64,000 nucleotides of DNA from positions 1,054,001 through 1,118,000 of the forward strand of contig JAESUZ010002871.1 in the NCBI GenBank assembly GCA_017311185.1, given 5' to 3'. This document shows, piece after piece, positions 23,491 through 35,530 of this stretch. This stretch comes from Proteles cristata cristata (Eukaryota; Chordata; Mammalia; Carnivora; Hyaenidae). Each line of letters opens with the position of its first letter. Position 1 is the stretch's first letter. Made by a program: the position numbers and the translations under genes. The notes below the pieces were generated by a model. The model searched no databases, was not told where the DNA came from, and saw only the letters and a list, made by a program, of their open reading frames with translations.

Positions 23491-24059
23491 ATTACCGTTA
23501 TTTTTATTGTTATTGTGTTATTATTATCATTACTCTGCATACACTATTCTGTGTGCTGGGCAAATCAAGTATTGTAAAACATGGTTCTTGCTTAAAAGGT
23601 ATCCAGGGCAGATGGTCTATACATATGAAAACATAAATGGAGACGCAAAGTAGGAGGTATGCTACAACCAATGGACAAGATTCTTGGAACGGGATCCCAG
23701 AGTTGACTCCTAGTCTGAATTTTCTGACTGCCTTGTGCCCCACTGCACCTCTAGCCAAACCTTCCCTTGCCCCCCCCCCCCAATCCCTCCACCATACTCG
23801 ACCCTCTGAGATTTCACAATGTCTTGCTTCTTTTCCCAGACTTGCACTAATATTCCCCCCTGGGAAGATCATCTCTGTAGATTAAGATCCTGACAATGGA
23901 CTGTCCTCAGCCTGAGTCATGAACTCTTCACATCTACAGGGTCCCCTGGGCAGCTTGAGAAGGCAGAGCCCTGGCTGGTTCCAGAAGCAAAGATGGTGAG
24001 TGCTGCAGGAGTTTGGAGAGACAAGCCCATCCTGAGAGCCAGTTTCCTAGAGCAAGTGA
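23491..24059. other. No gene seen; includes a 10-C run
   Basis: Possible L2-like wording near 23535-23600. A C run lies near 23770-23782. The 120-codon minus-strand frame (23510-23872) has no recognisable domain. Confidence 0.4.
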
Positions 24060-24514
24060 AAGTTGAGTTGGGTCAATGAAGACAAGTCTAGAGAAGAGAG
24101 AAGAAGGATATACCAGGCAGAAGAGGCCCTATGAGCAAAGCCCTGAGCTGATAATTGCATATGGGAACAAAGGGTGGCCTCAGCAAGTTGTAGTGAAGAA
24201 GGTCTAAATGGATGTTGGCAGAAGTGAGGTTAAAGTTAAGTAGGGACCACACTAAGGGGTTTTGACATTAAACTGTTTTTGAGGAACTCAACTTTCCTGA
24301 AATATATAATTGGCTTTGACATACAAGTCCTCATGATGTGAAGGGCAAAGCGGAGCTTTCGAATATATTATGTTGGTAAAGGTACATGTAGAATACACAG
24401 GCAGACAATGGGTATTTGTAGAGAACTGGGAAGGAAGATGGAGCTATCATAGGTAGGAAGATCTGAGTCTAGAAACAGAAACTGGTTCTGACCTAAAAAG
24501 AGAACCTGAGTGGT
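24060..24514 (-). repeat. L2-like relic, antisense (tentative)
   Basis: 'ataccaggcagaagaggccc', then 'tatgagcaaagccctgagctg' parallels the antisense L2 wording 'ttccaggcagagg' followed by 'gcaaaggccctga'. Diverged, with unclear borders. Confidence 0.4.
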
Positions 24515-24530
24515 AATCAAAAAATATCAT

Positions 24531-24716
24531 GGGGTGCCTGAGTGGTTCAATCAGTTAAACGTTAAACTCTTGGTTTCAGCTCAAGTCATGATCTCATGTT
24601 TGTGAGTTCAAGCCCTGCATCAGGCTCTGTGCTGACAGTGCAGAGCCTGCTTGGAATTCATTTTCTCTCTCACTCGCTTTCTCTCAAAAATAAATAAACA
24701 TTTTTTTTAGTTCTGT
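24531..24716 (+). mobile_element. Short-form CAN-SINE
   Basis: Head ggggtgcctgagtggttcaa, body with 'tgctgacagtgcagagcctg', a short CT stretch and AAATAAATAAACA tail. It lacks the long CT-rich domain of the other copies. The target duplication aaaaaatatcat (24519-24530) / aaaaatagatcat (24717-24729) is imperfect. Confidence 0.9.
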
Positions 24717-24789
24717 AAAAATAGATCATCAAATAGCAATGGCAAGGAATTTGAAGTTTACATTAAATATCTACTTTGAGATGTGGTAT

Positions 24790-24930
24790 TCTAGAGGTGA
24801 AGCCATCCAGAGTGTATTTATTTTAAAGGTCAGGAAAATGAGGTTCAGGAAGATATATGACTTGCCTAAAGTCTACAGCCAGTTAGAAATAAAACCTCTC
24901 ATCCCAACAATACAACCTCTCCGTGGTTTT
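24790..24930 (-). repeat. MIR relic, reverse orientation
   Basis: 'ggtcaggaaaatgaggttca', then 'gacttgcctaaagtctacagcc', then 'agttagaaataaaacctc' is antisense MIR. Confidence 0.65.
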
Positions 24931-26318
24931 AGGTTTCTAAAAAAAGTGACACTTTTACATTAAATCCCACATTAGTAGTTTTGGTAAAACAACTTAATTG
25001 TAGATAAAGATGTCTTCCCTTAGCAGAAGTAACATATGTATATTTAAGTGATATACTTAAATTTAAGTGATCTCTTTGGAGGTATTTGTTATGTCCTTTG
25101 TCAATATCAAGTTGAAACCAAACTTAATAACAAAAAGAAAAACTAAAATGTACTCCTTTTCAAAACTTTTCAGTGAGTAACAATGCTGTTCTTTTCTAAA
25201 CCAAACAAAAACATGACCTTCTTACTTAAAAGTTACTATTAATGAAGGTAGAATGGTATACAGCATTTTAAAATCAACATTTGGAGATTTTATCTATGTA
25301 ATAATATGATGCTAGTAAGTAATGTCCTTTTAATTTTTGCTCCAATTGGTCCACCTAATTACCATCTCAGTTTAAAGGCCTACATTTCTACCTACTCCAA
25401 AATAGCACCTACTTTAAAAAATCATGTCTATCCAATTAGAAGATTATATAAACTCTAAGAAGATGTGCTACATCAAAGAGTCATTTTGTTCTTGCCTACA
25501 ATCTACAGTATTCTCTCATACTTTCTTAAATTCAAGTGACAGAATGTGGACTCTCATTTACAAGATTCCATTAGGCTGTCCTCTGACCTCTCAGATTTTA
25601 CTCAGTTACTTCTTGTACAGATGCCTGGTGCCAAATGGCCTTGTCGAGTTGCTGGAGGAGTCAGCAACTCCCCCGCCCTAGCTACTTGCAGCTACTGATG
25701 GATGGCACTTCCACGCACAACTAAGTCATCAACAGTCTGTTAGAGACAGGAGTGAAACTCATCACACGGGCTGATAGTTTCAGTACTACCTTAGAACAGC
25801 TACGCAACTCCTTTGAAAGTTATTGGTCTTTTCATGAGATGAATTAGCTCTTTATATTAAGGAAGCAATAAATATTCTTTGGTGCCCCAAGTGATTTTCT
25901 GAGGAGCAATTTAAATCACAGTCCCTAGTTTATACTTATTAGCAAAGTTCTAGTGTAAAGCAGCAAAGAGTCAGGTCCTCACATTTATAACTTTTACTCA
26001 AGATATTTGATATTCATTTTGAAGTATTCTAGCTTATTTTAGGATAACTATAAGTGGAGACCATCTCCGGAATTTGAATACTAGTTTAAAGGAACAATGT
26101 TGGAATGAACTAGGAAGAATTTATTTAATACTTAAATTTCACCAGTACTGACAAAGTTTCTTTGGGGAGGATCTTACAGTGTGAAACCTGAAAATGAACT
26201 CTAAAAGAGTCCTAAAATTCACACCTGTTATTTATATATTTCTAACTGATGTTAATTGTTTACAAGAATTACATTTTTTTATTTAAGAGGTTGCTTGATC
26301 TTAAAAACCTGCTTGCAT
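24931..26318. other. No gene seen; unique AT-rich sequence
   Basis: No exon, RNA gene or young repeat. An 85-codon frame (25424-25681, +) has no domain. Confidence 0.45.
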
Positions 26319-26336
26319 GAGAGTTGAGGTTTTTAA

Positions 26337-26531
26337 AATTTTTATTTATTTTGATGGGGGGGGGCAACTGAGAGAGGGGCAGAAAGAGAAAGGGAGATGG
26401 AGAATCCTAAGCAGGCTCCCCACTGTCAGCACAGAGACCTACGTGGGGCTCAAACTCACAAACTGTGAGATCATGACGTGAGCCAAAATCAAGAGTCGGA
26501 CACTTAACCTACTGGTCCACCCAGGCACCCC
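26337..26531 (-). mobile_element. CAN-SINE
   Basis: Reverse copy with an unusual run of nine G (26356-26364) where the (GA)n block usually starts. Perfect 18-bp target duplication gagagttgaggtttttaa at 26319-26336 and 26532-26549. The body wording 'gagccaaaatcaagagtcgg' marks an older subfamily, yet the duplication is intact. Confidence 0.93.
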
Positions 26532-26549
26532 GAGAGTTGAGGTTTTTAA

Positions 26550-27129
26550 TGCTTCACATTCTATGACCTCCAGTGCCTTTTAGATAATTAATCTTGATAT
26601 CTATTTGTTGTTTGGAGTGAACGACAGAATCCTAGAAAATGATGGACATCTCCTATACAACAGATAGGAACTGTATAAGATGCAAGGAAATTAGAAATTG
26701 TAAAAGAAAAAAAACATTCCCCCCTGAGGATTTTTTTTTTTCAGTTAATTACAGAGGTCAAGTGTAAAGAAGTAGTCCCTCTCCTTAAATACTGAGATTC
26801 ATCATCCTGACATTGTTTACTAGAATTGTAGTTCATGAACTGATAAGAGGCCCCATGATCTTATATTCTGTTGTCATACATTTGACTACTCTTTAATTAT
26901 ATTCTGAGGCAACATGTGAAGAGTGTATATATGAAACCTGGGGTACTGAGCTTTGTCACCTTATGTTTCAATAATTTGCCAGTTCAACCACTGCTAATAA
27001 AAACAGCATTCATTTGGTGCTGATTTTTGCCAGACGTTATTATGCATGTATTTAAAAATATTCCAAACATAAGAAATGCAAGGAATGATAAACTTTCTTT
27101 GTGACCACTTGCCATTTAAACATGTATTA
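26550..27129. other. No gene seen; AT-rich sequence
   Basis: Nothing recognisable as gene or repeat. Confidence 0.45.
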
Positions 27130-28250
27130 ACATCTTACCATATTCCTCTTTGAAAAATAAAATATCAGAGATACGATTACAATGTACCATGCACATGGTC
27201 CCAACCTAAGGCCCTTCTTTTCTCCCTATGCAGAGAGTAACCAATGTGACAGTGTTGGAGCAAATTTTCCCACCCCTTTTTTCATACATAATCATTTCCT
27301 CTGAACATCATCTAATAAATATTTATGTGATACTAAAATTGATATAAATTATATATTATGAAGTGGTATCATTTCCACTCAACACTCTATTTTTGAGACT
27401 GATCCAATGCATATAGATCTAGTCATTTAGTTTAACTGCTTCTAAGGTATTTTGCTTTTTTGAATAAACCACTAGTAGTTCATCCATTTATCTTCTAATG
27501 AATATTTAAGGTTTTCTTTCAATTTTAGGTTATAATATTTAATACTTTGTTGAACGTCTGTGTAAGTGTCTCTCTAGGGTAGATTCCTAAAGAGAAATTG
27601 GTGGGATTTAGGATATGCATATACTCAACTTTATAGATACTGGAAAGTTGCTCTTTAAAGTGGCTATACCAATTTATACCCCAACAGCAATATAGAACTG
27701 TTTCTTAGTATCTTTCTTGCTCACTGACAATGGTTCTTGTCATTGTTGATTCTTTTAATTTTTTACCAATCTGATAGGCATCAAATACTGTATCTTTTTT
27801 GTCTTAATTTGTACATCCTTGATGACTAGTAACATTGGACATATATCCTCAATGAGTATTAGCAAGTTAATAATAAACTTCATCTTTGAGTGATTCATTG
27901 ATATTCCATTCAGTTTTAATACCTTTTTCAGATCTACATTCTTTTTTTTTCCTCTAATTTTTTTATGTTTTATTTATTTCTAGGAGAGAGAGAGACAGCG
28001 TGAGCAGGGGAGAGTCAGAGAGAGAGGGAGTCACAGACTGAAACAGGCTCCAGGCTCTGAGCTGGCAGTCAGCACAGAGCCCGACGCGGAGCCCGAACCC
28101 ACAAATCGCGAGATCATGACCCAAGCGAAAGTCGGACGCTTAACCGACTAAGCCACCCAGGCGCCCCAGATCTACATTCTTATAGTTTTGTTACAACTTT
28201 GAGTGGTATCTTTCAAAAATTACGTTTCCAATTGGTCATTACTACCGAAA
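27130..28250 (-). mobile_element. Old L1 (L1M-type) ORF2 3' region, antisense
   Basis: Read on the minus strand, this follows the end of L1 ORF2. The + strand shows 'gggtagattcctaaagagaa', 'ggatatgcatatactcaactt', 'aaagtggctataccaattta' and 'caatctgataggcatcaaat'. Many stops make it a dead relic. A young CAN-SINE (27944-28167) is inserted in it and the L1 wording resumes after it. Confidence 0.75.
27944..28167 (-). mobile_element. Young CAN-SINE nested in old L1
   Basis: Young 'gactgccagctc' subfamily in reverse, ending 'ccacccaggcgcccc'. Perfect 14-bp duplication agatctacattctt at 27930-27943 and 28168-28181. CpGs in the tRNA-like part are largely kept. Confidence 0.95.
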
Positions 28251-28728
28251 ATGGAGATATTGCCTATCTCAGGTTGTTCTGAAAAATTTGTATAAATTCC
28301 TTAGGAAAGTACTTGGTGCATATTCGGCCTTCTCCAAGCTTCCTCTGTCCTCATAGAAGTGTAGAAATGATGTAGAGTACTGGTTTTGAATAACAAAAAA
28401 TGATCAGAAAATGTGAAGTTATATAAAATATTCATGTGTTGAACTTCAAGTAATTTTTTTCCACAGTTCATGACTGGTACAGTCAGAATGCATTAGATAA
28501 GTCTTGCAAACACAGGCAAATAAAATATTTAAAACCCTCAAAGGGAAACATATATATAATTTGTAGGGTGTTCTGATATTTTCTTGGTGATATCATATTA
28601 TATAACTTGAACTAGCAAATGTACTAGAAACCAAATCCACTCTTTCTGTCTCAGTATATTTTCCCAAGGGATCATCAATTCCAGTTATACTTATAATTGT
28701 GCCATAAAAATTATACAATGAATTGGAA
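28251..28728. other. No gene seen
   Basis: AT-rich sequence without recognisable features. Confidence 0.4.
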
Positions 28729-28741
28729 TGGACTTCCACTT

Positions 28742-28953
28742 GTTTATTTATTTATTAAAAATATTTTAAGTTTATTTATTTTGAGAGACTGAGAGAGTAG
28801 AGGAGTGGGAGAAAGGGAGAAAGAAAATCCCAGGCAAGCTCTGTGCTGTCAGTGCAGAGTCTGACCGGGGCTCGAACGCATGAACCATGAGATCATGACC
28901 TGAGCCTAAACCAAGAGCTGGACAATTAACTGACTGGGCCACCCAGGCATCCC
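28742..28953 (-). mobile_element. CAN-SINE, older subfamily
   Basis: T-rich tail, weak GA block, 'caagctctgtgctgtcagtg', head end 'gccacccaggcatccc'. Target duplication tggacttccactt (28729-28741) / tggacttctactt (28954-28966), one mismatch. Confidence 0.92.
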
Positions 28954-28966
28954 TGGACTTCTACTT

Positions 28967-31900
28967 TTTAAACACCTGGCTCCTTCAATATGACTGCACA
29001 TTTCTTCTTAACATAAAATCATAAAATGTACTGGTCCCTCATCAATAAGGCTTTTGGGAAGCTGCATGCCACTTTGAGCATGTATATTTGTCATTAAATG
29101 TTAATTTCTTCTACTCTTTATTCCACAAACATTTAGGGAAACAAATCGATCTATTTGTTTTGGGAAAAGACGATTCTTTTGCGTGCGGAATAGGTTCAGG
29201 TGGGAAGATGCTAGTGAGAGATCAACAAAGGGTCATTGCTCACATTCAGTGACTTAAATGCTTTTGACACATGGCTACTTCCTTGTGCTTTGGTCCAGTA
29301 AATACTCGAAAATAGTAGCCAGCTTAGAAGTACAATTAGGCAAATTAAGTTATTATCTTCAGATGTTAGCAGTTAAATTTCAGTGTTTCCTTTCCCTTGG
29401 CAGGTTGGGGAGAAGGTTGGTGAACACCTTGAGAACATATGGAAACAGTTATATTCCATTTTACGTAAGTGTTTATGTGTTGGTAGAACTCATTTTTCAG
29501 TTCAGAGAAATAATACTTGTCCCTACCAGCTCCCCTGCCTAAACTGAGTAAGAAAAAATAATTTACTTTAAAGCAGAACCATTTTTAATCAACTGCATTT
29601 TTTGTTTCAGTTGAGCTTCAGAGAATTACTGACTTGACCTTAAAAACAAACTCCCTTTTCACACACAATTATTAACAATAGGCCTTTTTGAACATCCCCT
29701 CCTGAAAACTCACCTCTATTTCACTAGTCATTAAAGGAACATTCTACCCTCAATGTAAATAACTTATAATAAATTATTATTAAATAAGAAATCATTTAAA
29801 TCACTTTCATTTTCTACCAACATACAAGAGTGGCTTAAATAACAGCTTTTTGAACCACAAAGCTACAGGCAAATGAGGTTTGCCCTAAATTACATACTGA
29901 AAAAAAATCCCATTCTGTAGTGAATTTCATGTTAATTGTTATCCAACTTTTGTATCCAGCTGACAATCAAAGACAACGTGATTGTTCCTCCACTATCCCA
30001 ATAATGAATAACAGCCTTTGACAAACATCCTATTTCTGCAAACAATGCAAATCACATACATGCATGGTATCAGACAATGATTTGGTTGCCTGCTGTGGTT
30101 TCTAGACAAATGACTCATTTAGAGTGTCTTTCAAAGTCTGGGGAGTGGAATCAGCCCTCGGAGAGAAAGCCAACTGCAAAGTTTTCCTAATGCAATGTAA
30201 AAGTCAGGCTGTGCCATGAGACCCTGGTTAAGGAATTGTCGCTTTAAGGTCAAAAATGACCAAAATAAGCTTTTGGGTGAGAGAGTTCCACAATTAAGTC
30301 AGGCTGCTCTGGTTTTCAAAAATTATTTGAAAGGACAGAGAAAGGGCACAAGAGAAGAAAAATGACAGGCCTAAAATGAGGGTAGCACCGATTTTAAACA
30401 AAAGTGTGACAGGGTGTTTCCTATACTGGATGCCACTTCTGTCCAAAATGTTATACAAACTGGGGATACATCTGTTACTTCCACAACTATACATTTCCAG
30501 TAGGCACTCCCCAACCCCACTGTGTTCTCATTCTTTATTTCAAACGTATACACTGGCTTGAAGATAATCCCAAATGTTCTTTCATCACCTCATTAAAAAC
30601 TGAAGTTATTCATACTGTTTAACAAGAACACTTTGCATTTAGAAGGATTTTCACATTTATAAGGTTCCTTTCATGAGTAGCCTATGATGGAATTCTCACC
30701 ATGTTTTCATTAAAAAAATGCTAAGAATAGTCATGGTGGGTTTTTTCCATCAACACTTGCCACAATGAGCACTTACCATATGCAAGTGCAGGGGTGGGTG
30801 TTAGGGAGGTAAGAGTCAATATGGATCCCCATCTCAAGGAGCAGAGCTGCTAATCTGGTACAGGTGGTAAAATAGGAGCATGAATGTCCCTGGGCTATTA
30901 AGGAGGATTTATTTGCAAGCAGATTGTAAACAGATAGAATTGGACAAATAGATTATGGCTCAACCAGTTTTCCTCTCATCCATTTGCCTTTGTGAAGTGG
31001 TTTTTGTGACCTGCACCAGGAAGTTTCCTCCCTGTTCTGCTGCAGAGTTTCCTCACAATGTAGCAGAAACTCACAAATATCCAGCCACAAAGGGAATTTC
31101 ACTGTTCTGGCTATTGATACAAGTAACAACTCCTGTTTGAACTCTTCCCCTTAGAAAAACACAGAGACTATGGTGATTCATCTTTCAATGCCTATCTAGA
31201 AAATAAAGTTACACTTTAAAAGGTTTATATCCTGTGGGCCAAATGAAGTTCTCAGATAGAGAGACATACCTTCCAAAGAAATTGCTAGAATTATATAAAT
31301 TTATTAAGAAACTGGATTAGCTTCTGGTATTCAGTAAGCTTTGATCTCTTCTCTTCCCTGCCATTTTCTTGTACAACCCCAGTTCTGACTATTTGTGCTG
31401 GTAGGTAATTCCTCTTTCAGGTTAAATGCTTCCACCCACTCATTTACTTATGACCTCAGTGGGTTTGAGAAAATTCTGCAGCATGAACAGTTTTCATTAT
31501 GATGTAAATCAATGTAATACTAAGTAATAATAATGTTCATGACACCCTTAGATGCTTGCCAAGTGACCAAAATTGTTTTTAGTGGCACCACTATGACAAT
31601 TCCATTATGTTCATAACTAGTTCATATTATTCAATTTCCTTTATGGTGTAAATTACATAATAATTAGACTTGCTTACGAACTTTGCCTGTGGTATCCACG
31701 CAGCAGTACTTAACAGGACTTTTCATAAACTCAAGTGAGCTAACATGGTTCAGATTTTGCATAACATCAAATGTCACAAAGTTAAAATATAATTACAAGA
31801 CAATGTTCTCAGAAAGAAGTAATAAAACTTAGGTGGCAATGTGTGTGTACCATAGTAGGTCACACACACAAAAAGTCTTCAACAAACAATAAATATTTAA

Positions 31901-33614
31901 CAGGCAGGCTCTGCATTTTCTGAGTTTACTGAGAAATATATATATATATATATGAACCATATGAAAGTTAATTATATTACCCCTGGGAACCTTTACCACT
32001 GTTCCTGCCCATGTTGGGGGCACAAGCTTTGAAAAGAATATGAGTGTCTGTCATGGAGAAGATGTACATCACAGAAACAGTAAGAGGTGACCATGAGTGG
32101 CTACTGAGAGGGCTGATTTATTCAGTGTCTCCAGGTCTGTGAGATTAATGTCCTCAAAACACCCTCCTGAGAGAGACTAGAAGGGGGCAGGATAGAGGTG
32201 TTAGAAATAAAGCCACTTGTGTGTTTGCTTTGGACATGTTCTAAGCCATTATTTGCTGAGCGGACAAGAAATCTACTGATTCTCTAATTCCAGTAAGGGC
32301 CCTTTCGAGCAAAACACCATCACAATGAAGAACCATATTTAAAACTATCCATCCATTTCTCACAATAAAGTACAGAATACAAATTATGGCTTGATTTGCA
32401 AGTAGAATGTACCCTGAATCTTGACATCTCCAGCCGACTATACCATTCGTTTTCATCTACAAACTCATTTTGGAGACTTTCATTTTTTTTTTTCTTCCAA
32501 AACCATGACCAGAGAAACAAACTTTCATAAAATAAATATGACTAACCCTTTGAAGTAAAAATATCCACAAAGAAACCAGTATGGGAAGATGGTGGAATTT
32601 CCATTGACTCATAAAACAATTTACATATAAATCTTTTTTCTTCACTCATTTAAATTATTACCATTTCATGTTCAGACTCGCTGGCAAAACGTCAGTTATT
32701 TTAATGTGAATCCTCCACAGGCTGCCACAAACAAACGTTAATGCTCGAGTGAAATGTTGAGGCTTGCTAGACCCTGGAGAGGGTAGAAAGTTGCCGCATA
32801 CAGTCTGTCCACCGCGCTATCGCTTTGCTTCCCTCTGGTCATGGATATAAGAAAATACCATCCGACCCTCTTTGGATTTGCTAAATCCAATCACCACCAC
32901 CAAGTCAGAATGAGCAATGGAACTTTAGTGTTTCTAAGAATGATTAAAAGAGACACCCTACCGGGTCTTCAGTTTTGTGACTATTCAAGAGGTCAGACAG
33001 GAAATCTTCCTGAAGGCTCTCTCTTCGAATTAGCGTAAATTCCCTCAGGAAAACAGCTCCTTGGCTTTGGTCTCCACATACCTAGGGAGATAAGATAGCA
33101 AATTCAGCCTTCAGACAGAGTCTGGAGGGAGGGGACATTGAAGAATTAATGTCTCTGAGTTAAAGAAACTTCTTGGATTCATTTCAAGTCCGATTAGAGC
33201 AATCAAAAACAATGTACGCAAATATGTATTAATGCGAGAGCCACTAGAATATTCTGGCATGTGGCTCCTTGGATGGATGCCAGGAAAGTCCACCGCTAAG
33301 TTGGCACCTCTTAATTGACTGGTGTGCGATGTCAGAATTCAGTGATTGTAAGATACCTTTGAGGCCAGATCAGTTGTGGTCAGGTACCTAGATTTATTCT
33401 ATTGGGCTAGCCATACTTATGTGTTGTATAGGTATCTTGGACCCACAGGGATCTATTCCCTAGTCCCATGGATCTGAGCATTTAGGTGGATCCTATGTTA
33501 AATATCTTCCAGATAAGGAGAAGCTGGCCTGAGCCCATAACTAACTTTCCAAGTTATTCAAATGCTTTAGAACCAGATGCACTTCAGCTACTCTGGAGGG
33601 AGGTATTGGAGAAC
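28967..33614. other. No gene seen; long interval without SINEs
   Basis: About 4.6 kb with no young transposon, exon or RNA gene that I recognise. A (TA)n run lies at 31936-31953. A MIR- or L2-like scrap may lie near 30755-30860. The CpG-containing patch at 32680-32830 is repeat-free. Open frames reach only 94 codons (29258-29542) and carry no domain. Confidence 0.4.
31936..31953. repeat. (TA)n microsatellite
   Basis: About nine TA units after 'gaga', ending in 'tgaacc'. Confidence 0.85.
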
Positions 33615-33825
33615 TTTCATCTAGAGCTTATCACATACCAGGTTCTTTACACATGTTATCTTGCACCAGCCCCAGGAGGTGTCTGTTATTAGCCACACTT
33701 TACAAATTAGGAACTGGAGGCAAAAGGTTTCAGGAATTTGTCAAGTGTTAAGTGTTGAAATGAGGACTCAAATACAGGTCTGACTCTAAAACCCCTTTCC
33801 TATCATTATCACATTGTGCTACTGA
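33615..33825 (-). repeat. MIR relic, reverse orientation
   Basis: 'gagcttatcacataccaggt', 'cacactttacaaattaggaa', 'ggaatttgtcaagtgttaag' and 'aaatgaggactcaaatacagg' run as antisense MIR almost end to end. Confidence 0.8.
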
Positions 33826-33899
33826 GCTACTCAAACCTTTGGCGAAGAACAAATCGCTGAGTAACTCCTATAAATCCAAGGAACAGTTAATTTACCCAG

Positions 33900-34055
33900 G
33901 CTTCCCAGTACCTCTCTGAACCTCAGTTTACTCAATATAAAATAGGAATGATATCAGCATTTTTGGATTGCTGAGAAGACAGGAGATAAATACATGTAAT
34001 GTACTTAGTACAGTGATTTACATATAGTAAGCATTCAACATTATTATTATCAAAA
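33900..34055 (+). repeat. MIR relic beside the L1 target site
   Basis: 'ctctctgaacctcagtttac', then 'ataaaataggaatgatatcag', then 'gtacttagtacagtgatttac', then 'agtaagcattcaacattatta' is forward MIR. The full-length L1 landed 25 bp further on. Confidence 0.8.
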
Positions 34056-34079
34056 GCACATTCTGCTCAAGGAACAATT

Positions 34080-34096
34080 AAAAATGCAAGCTTTCT
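34080..34096. repeat. Left target-site duplication of the L1
   Basis: aaaaatgcaagctttct, preceded by TT. Identical to 40527-40543. Confidence 0.95.
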
Positions 34097-35530
34097 GGCT
34101 GGAAATCGAGAGGGAAGGCAAAGAGCTAAAAACTGGGAAATTTGCCTGTGAGTTCGTGTTTCGAGTGACGAGCCATAGAGAGACCCGGGTTTCCTCACTC
34201 CAGTGGGCTCAGGCTACGCGGACCCGGCAGGTAAGCCCCCGTGCATGCGCGCCAGCCCGACCCAGAGAAGGAAGCAGCGATCCTGACTCCGCCCCCAGAG
34301 CTCAGCAGGGAGCCTGGAATAGCCCAAGGGGGTTGTCTGGGAAGCTGAGTCTAAGGTAACTTCAGTGGGGCGCGGACTGGGATTTGGAGATTGGAACTGG
34401 CCTGGGTTGAAGAGTGCAACCAACTTCAGTTGCGTCCCCGGAACGGGGAGTTGACACGCCCCAAAAAAAGTGAGCTGCAGCGCGGGGTTCAAGAAGGGAC
34501 TGGAGCACCGTCACTCTCCTCCCCACAATCGCCAAGGCAGAACCCCTGCCTGAGACATCGGATCACACCACGCCCATCCCTGCCTGAGAGGTGCCCTCCT
34601 CCCTTTTTTTTTCTTTCTTTTTTCCCTTTTTTTTTTTGATTTTTTTCCCTTTTTTTTTCTTCTTTCTTTTTTTTTCCCTTTCTTTTCTCTTTTTTTCTTC
34701 TTCTTTCTCTTTTCTCGCTTTTTTCCCCAAAACACTGACCTGATTAACTCTGGTCGCCAGCTTGCTTAAACAATCACAACAAGTCCATTCTGTAAATGTA
34801 AAGTCTACACCTACCGACTTTTTCAGCTATTTCTCTCAGGAGTAATTAGACTCTATAGTTTCTCTGGATAATTCCAGCATCCTTCTCTCACCTATCCAAC
34901 CATATTCTACCCTTTACCTCTTTGAAAAAAAGCCTCTTATCCCTTCTGCCTGTTCATTCTATTTCCAATACTGCCTTGTCTCGCCCTGCCTTCTCTCTTT
35001 TTCTCTATGCTCTTCAACCAGCACTGCATACACACGGCTATTTAACTGTAGCTGGGAAATCCAGGTATATGCTTTAAACCGTTCTTTGTCCATCGGTTTT
35101 CTTCTTTTTTCCTTTTCTTTTCCCCTTTTTGACCCTTTTATGTATTTTATGCTCCCTATTATTCGCCCTCCCTCCTCCGTCTTTTCTATTAACTTTTTCG
35201 TTTTCCCTCTCGCTTTGCATGTTAGTTGAATCAGCCTGTGCGTTTGTGTGCTCCTGCTCCCTGTGTGTTTGTCTGTCTGTTTTCTTTTCCAGGGCTACCT
35301 CAAGAAACAAGCTAGAGTACACAAGGTGAAGAGTCCCAAATATCACTACGAATAGAAAAATAAAATAACTAAGGTCCCAACAAGAGAGACCGAGGGATAC
35401 CATTCAAAAAACAATCTCTGAAAGGATAGGCCCTGGAAAGTCAAAGAGTCTTCTTGGATATAGCAGTGCTCATAGAAACAGAGAGCATAACAGGTCTTTA
35501 AAACCAACAAGAGCCGGAAAGCTAACTAAA
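34097..35530 (+). promoter_or_regulatory. L1 5' UTR with internal promoter
   Basis: The first 480 bp are GC- and CpG-rich (for example around 34210-34270 and 34370-34480), as expected of an L1 internal pol II promoter. They are followed by a polypyrimidine tract (34594-34728) and a more AT-rich leader to the ORF1 ATG at 35531. A second pyrimidine-rich patch lies near 35096-35130. Promoter role is established for L1 as a family; activity of this copy is unknown. Confidence 0.75.
34594..34728 (+). repeat. Polypyrimidine tract in the L1 5' UTR
   Basis: About 135 nt of almost pure C and T on the sense strand, with only three purines (GA near 34640, G near 34717). The complement gives a spurious Lys/Arg-only open frame. 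The tract could form triplex DNA or bind pyrimidine-tract proteins in the RNA; both are inference. Confidence 0.9.

Noticed and set aside
34511..34735. 74-codon minus-strand frame made almost only of Lys and Arg
   Set aside because: It is simply the complement of the L1 5' UTR polypyrimidine tract and not a basic protein.
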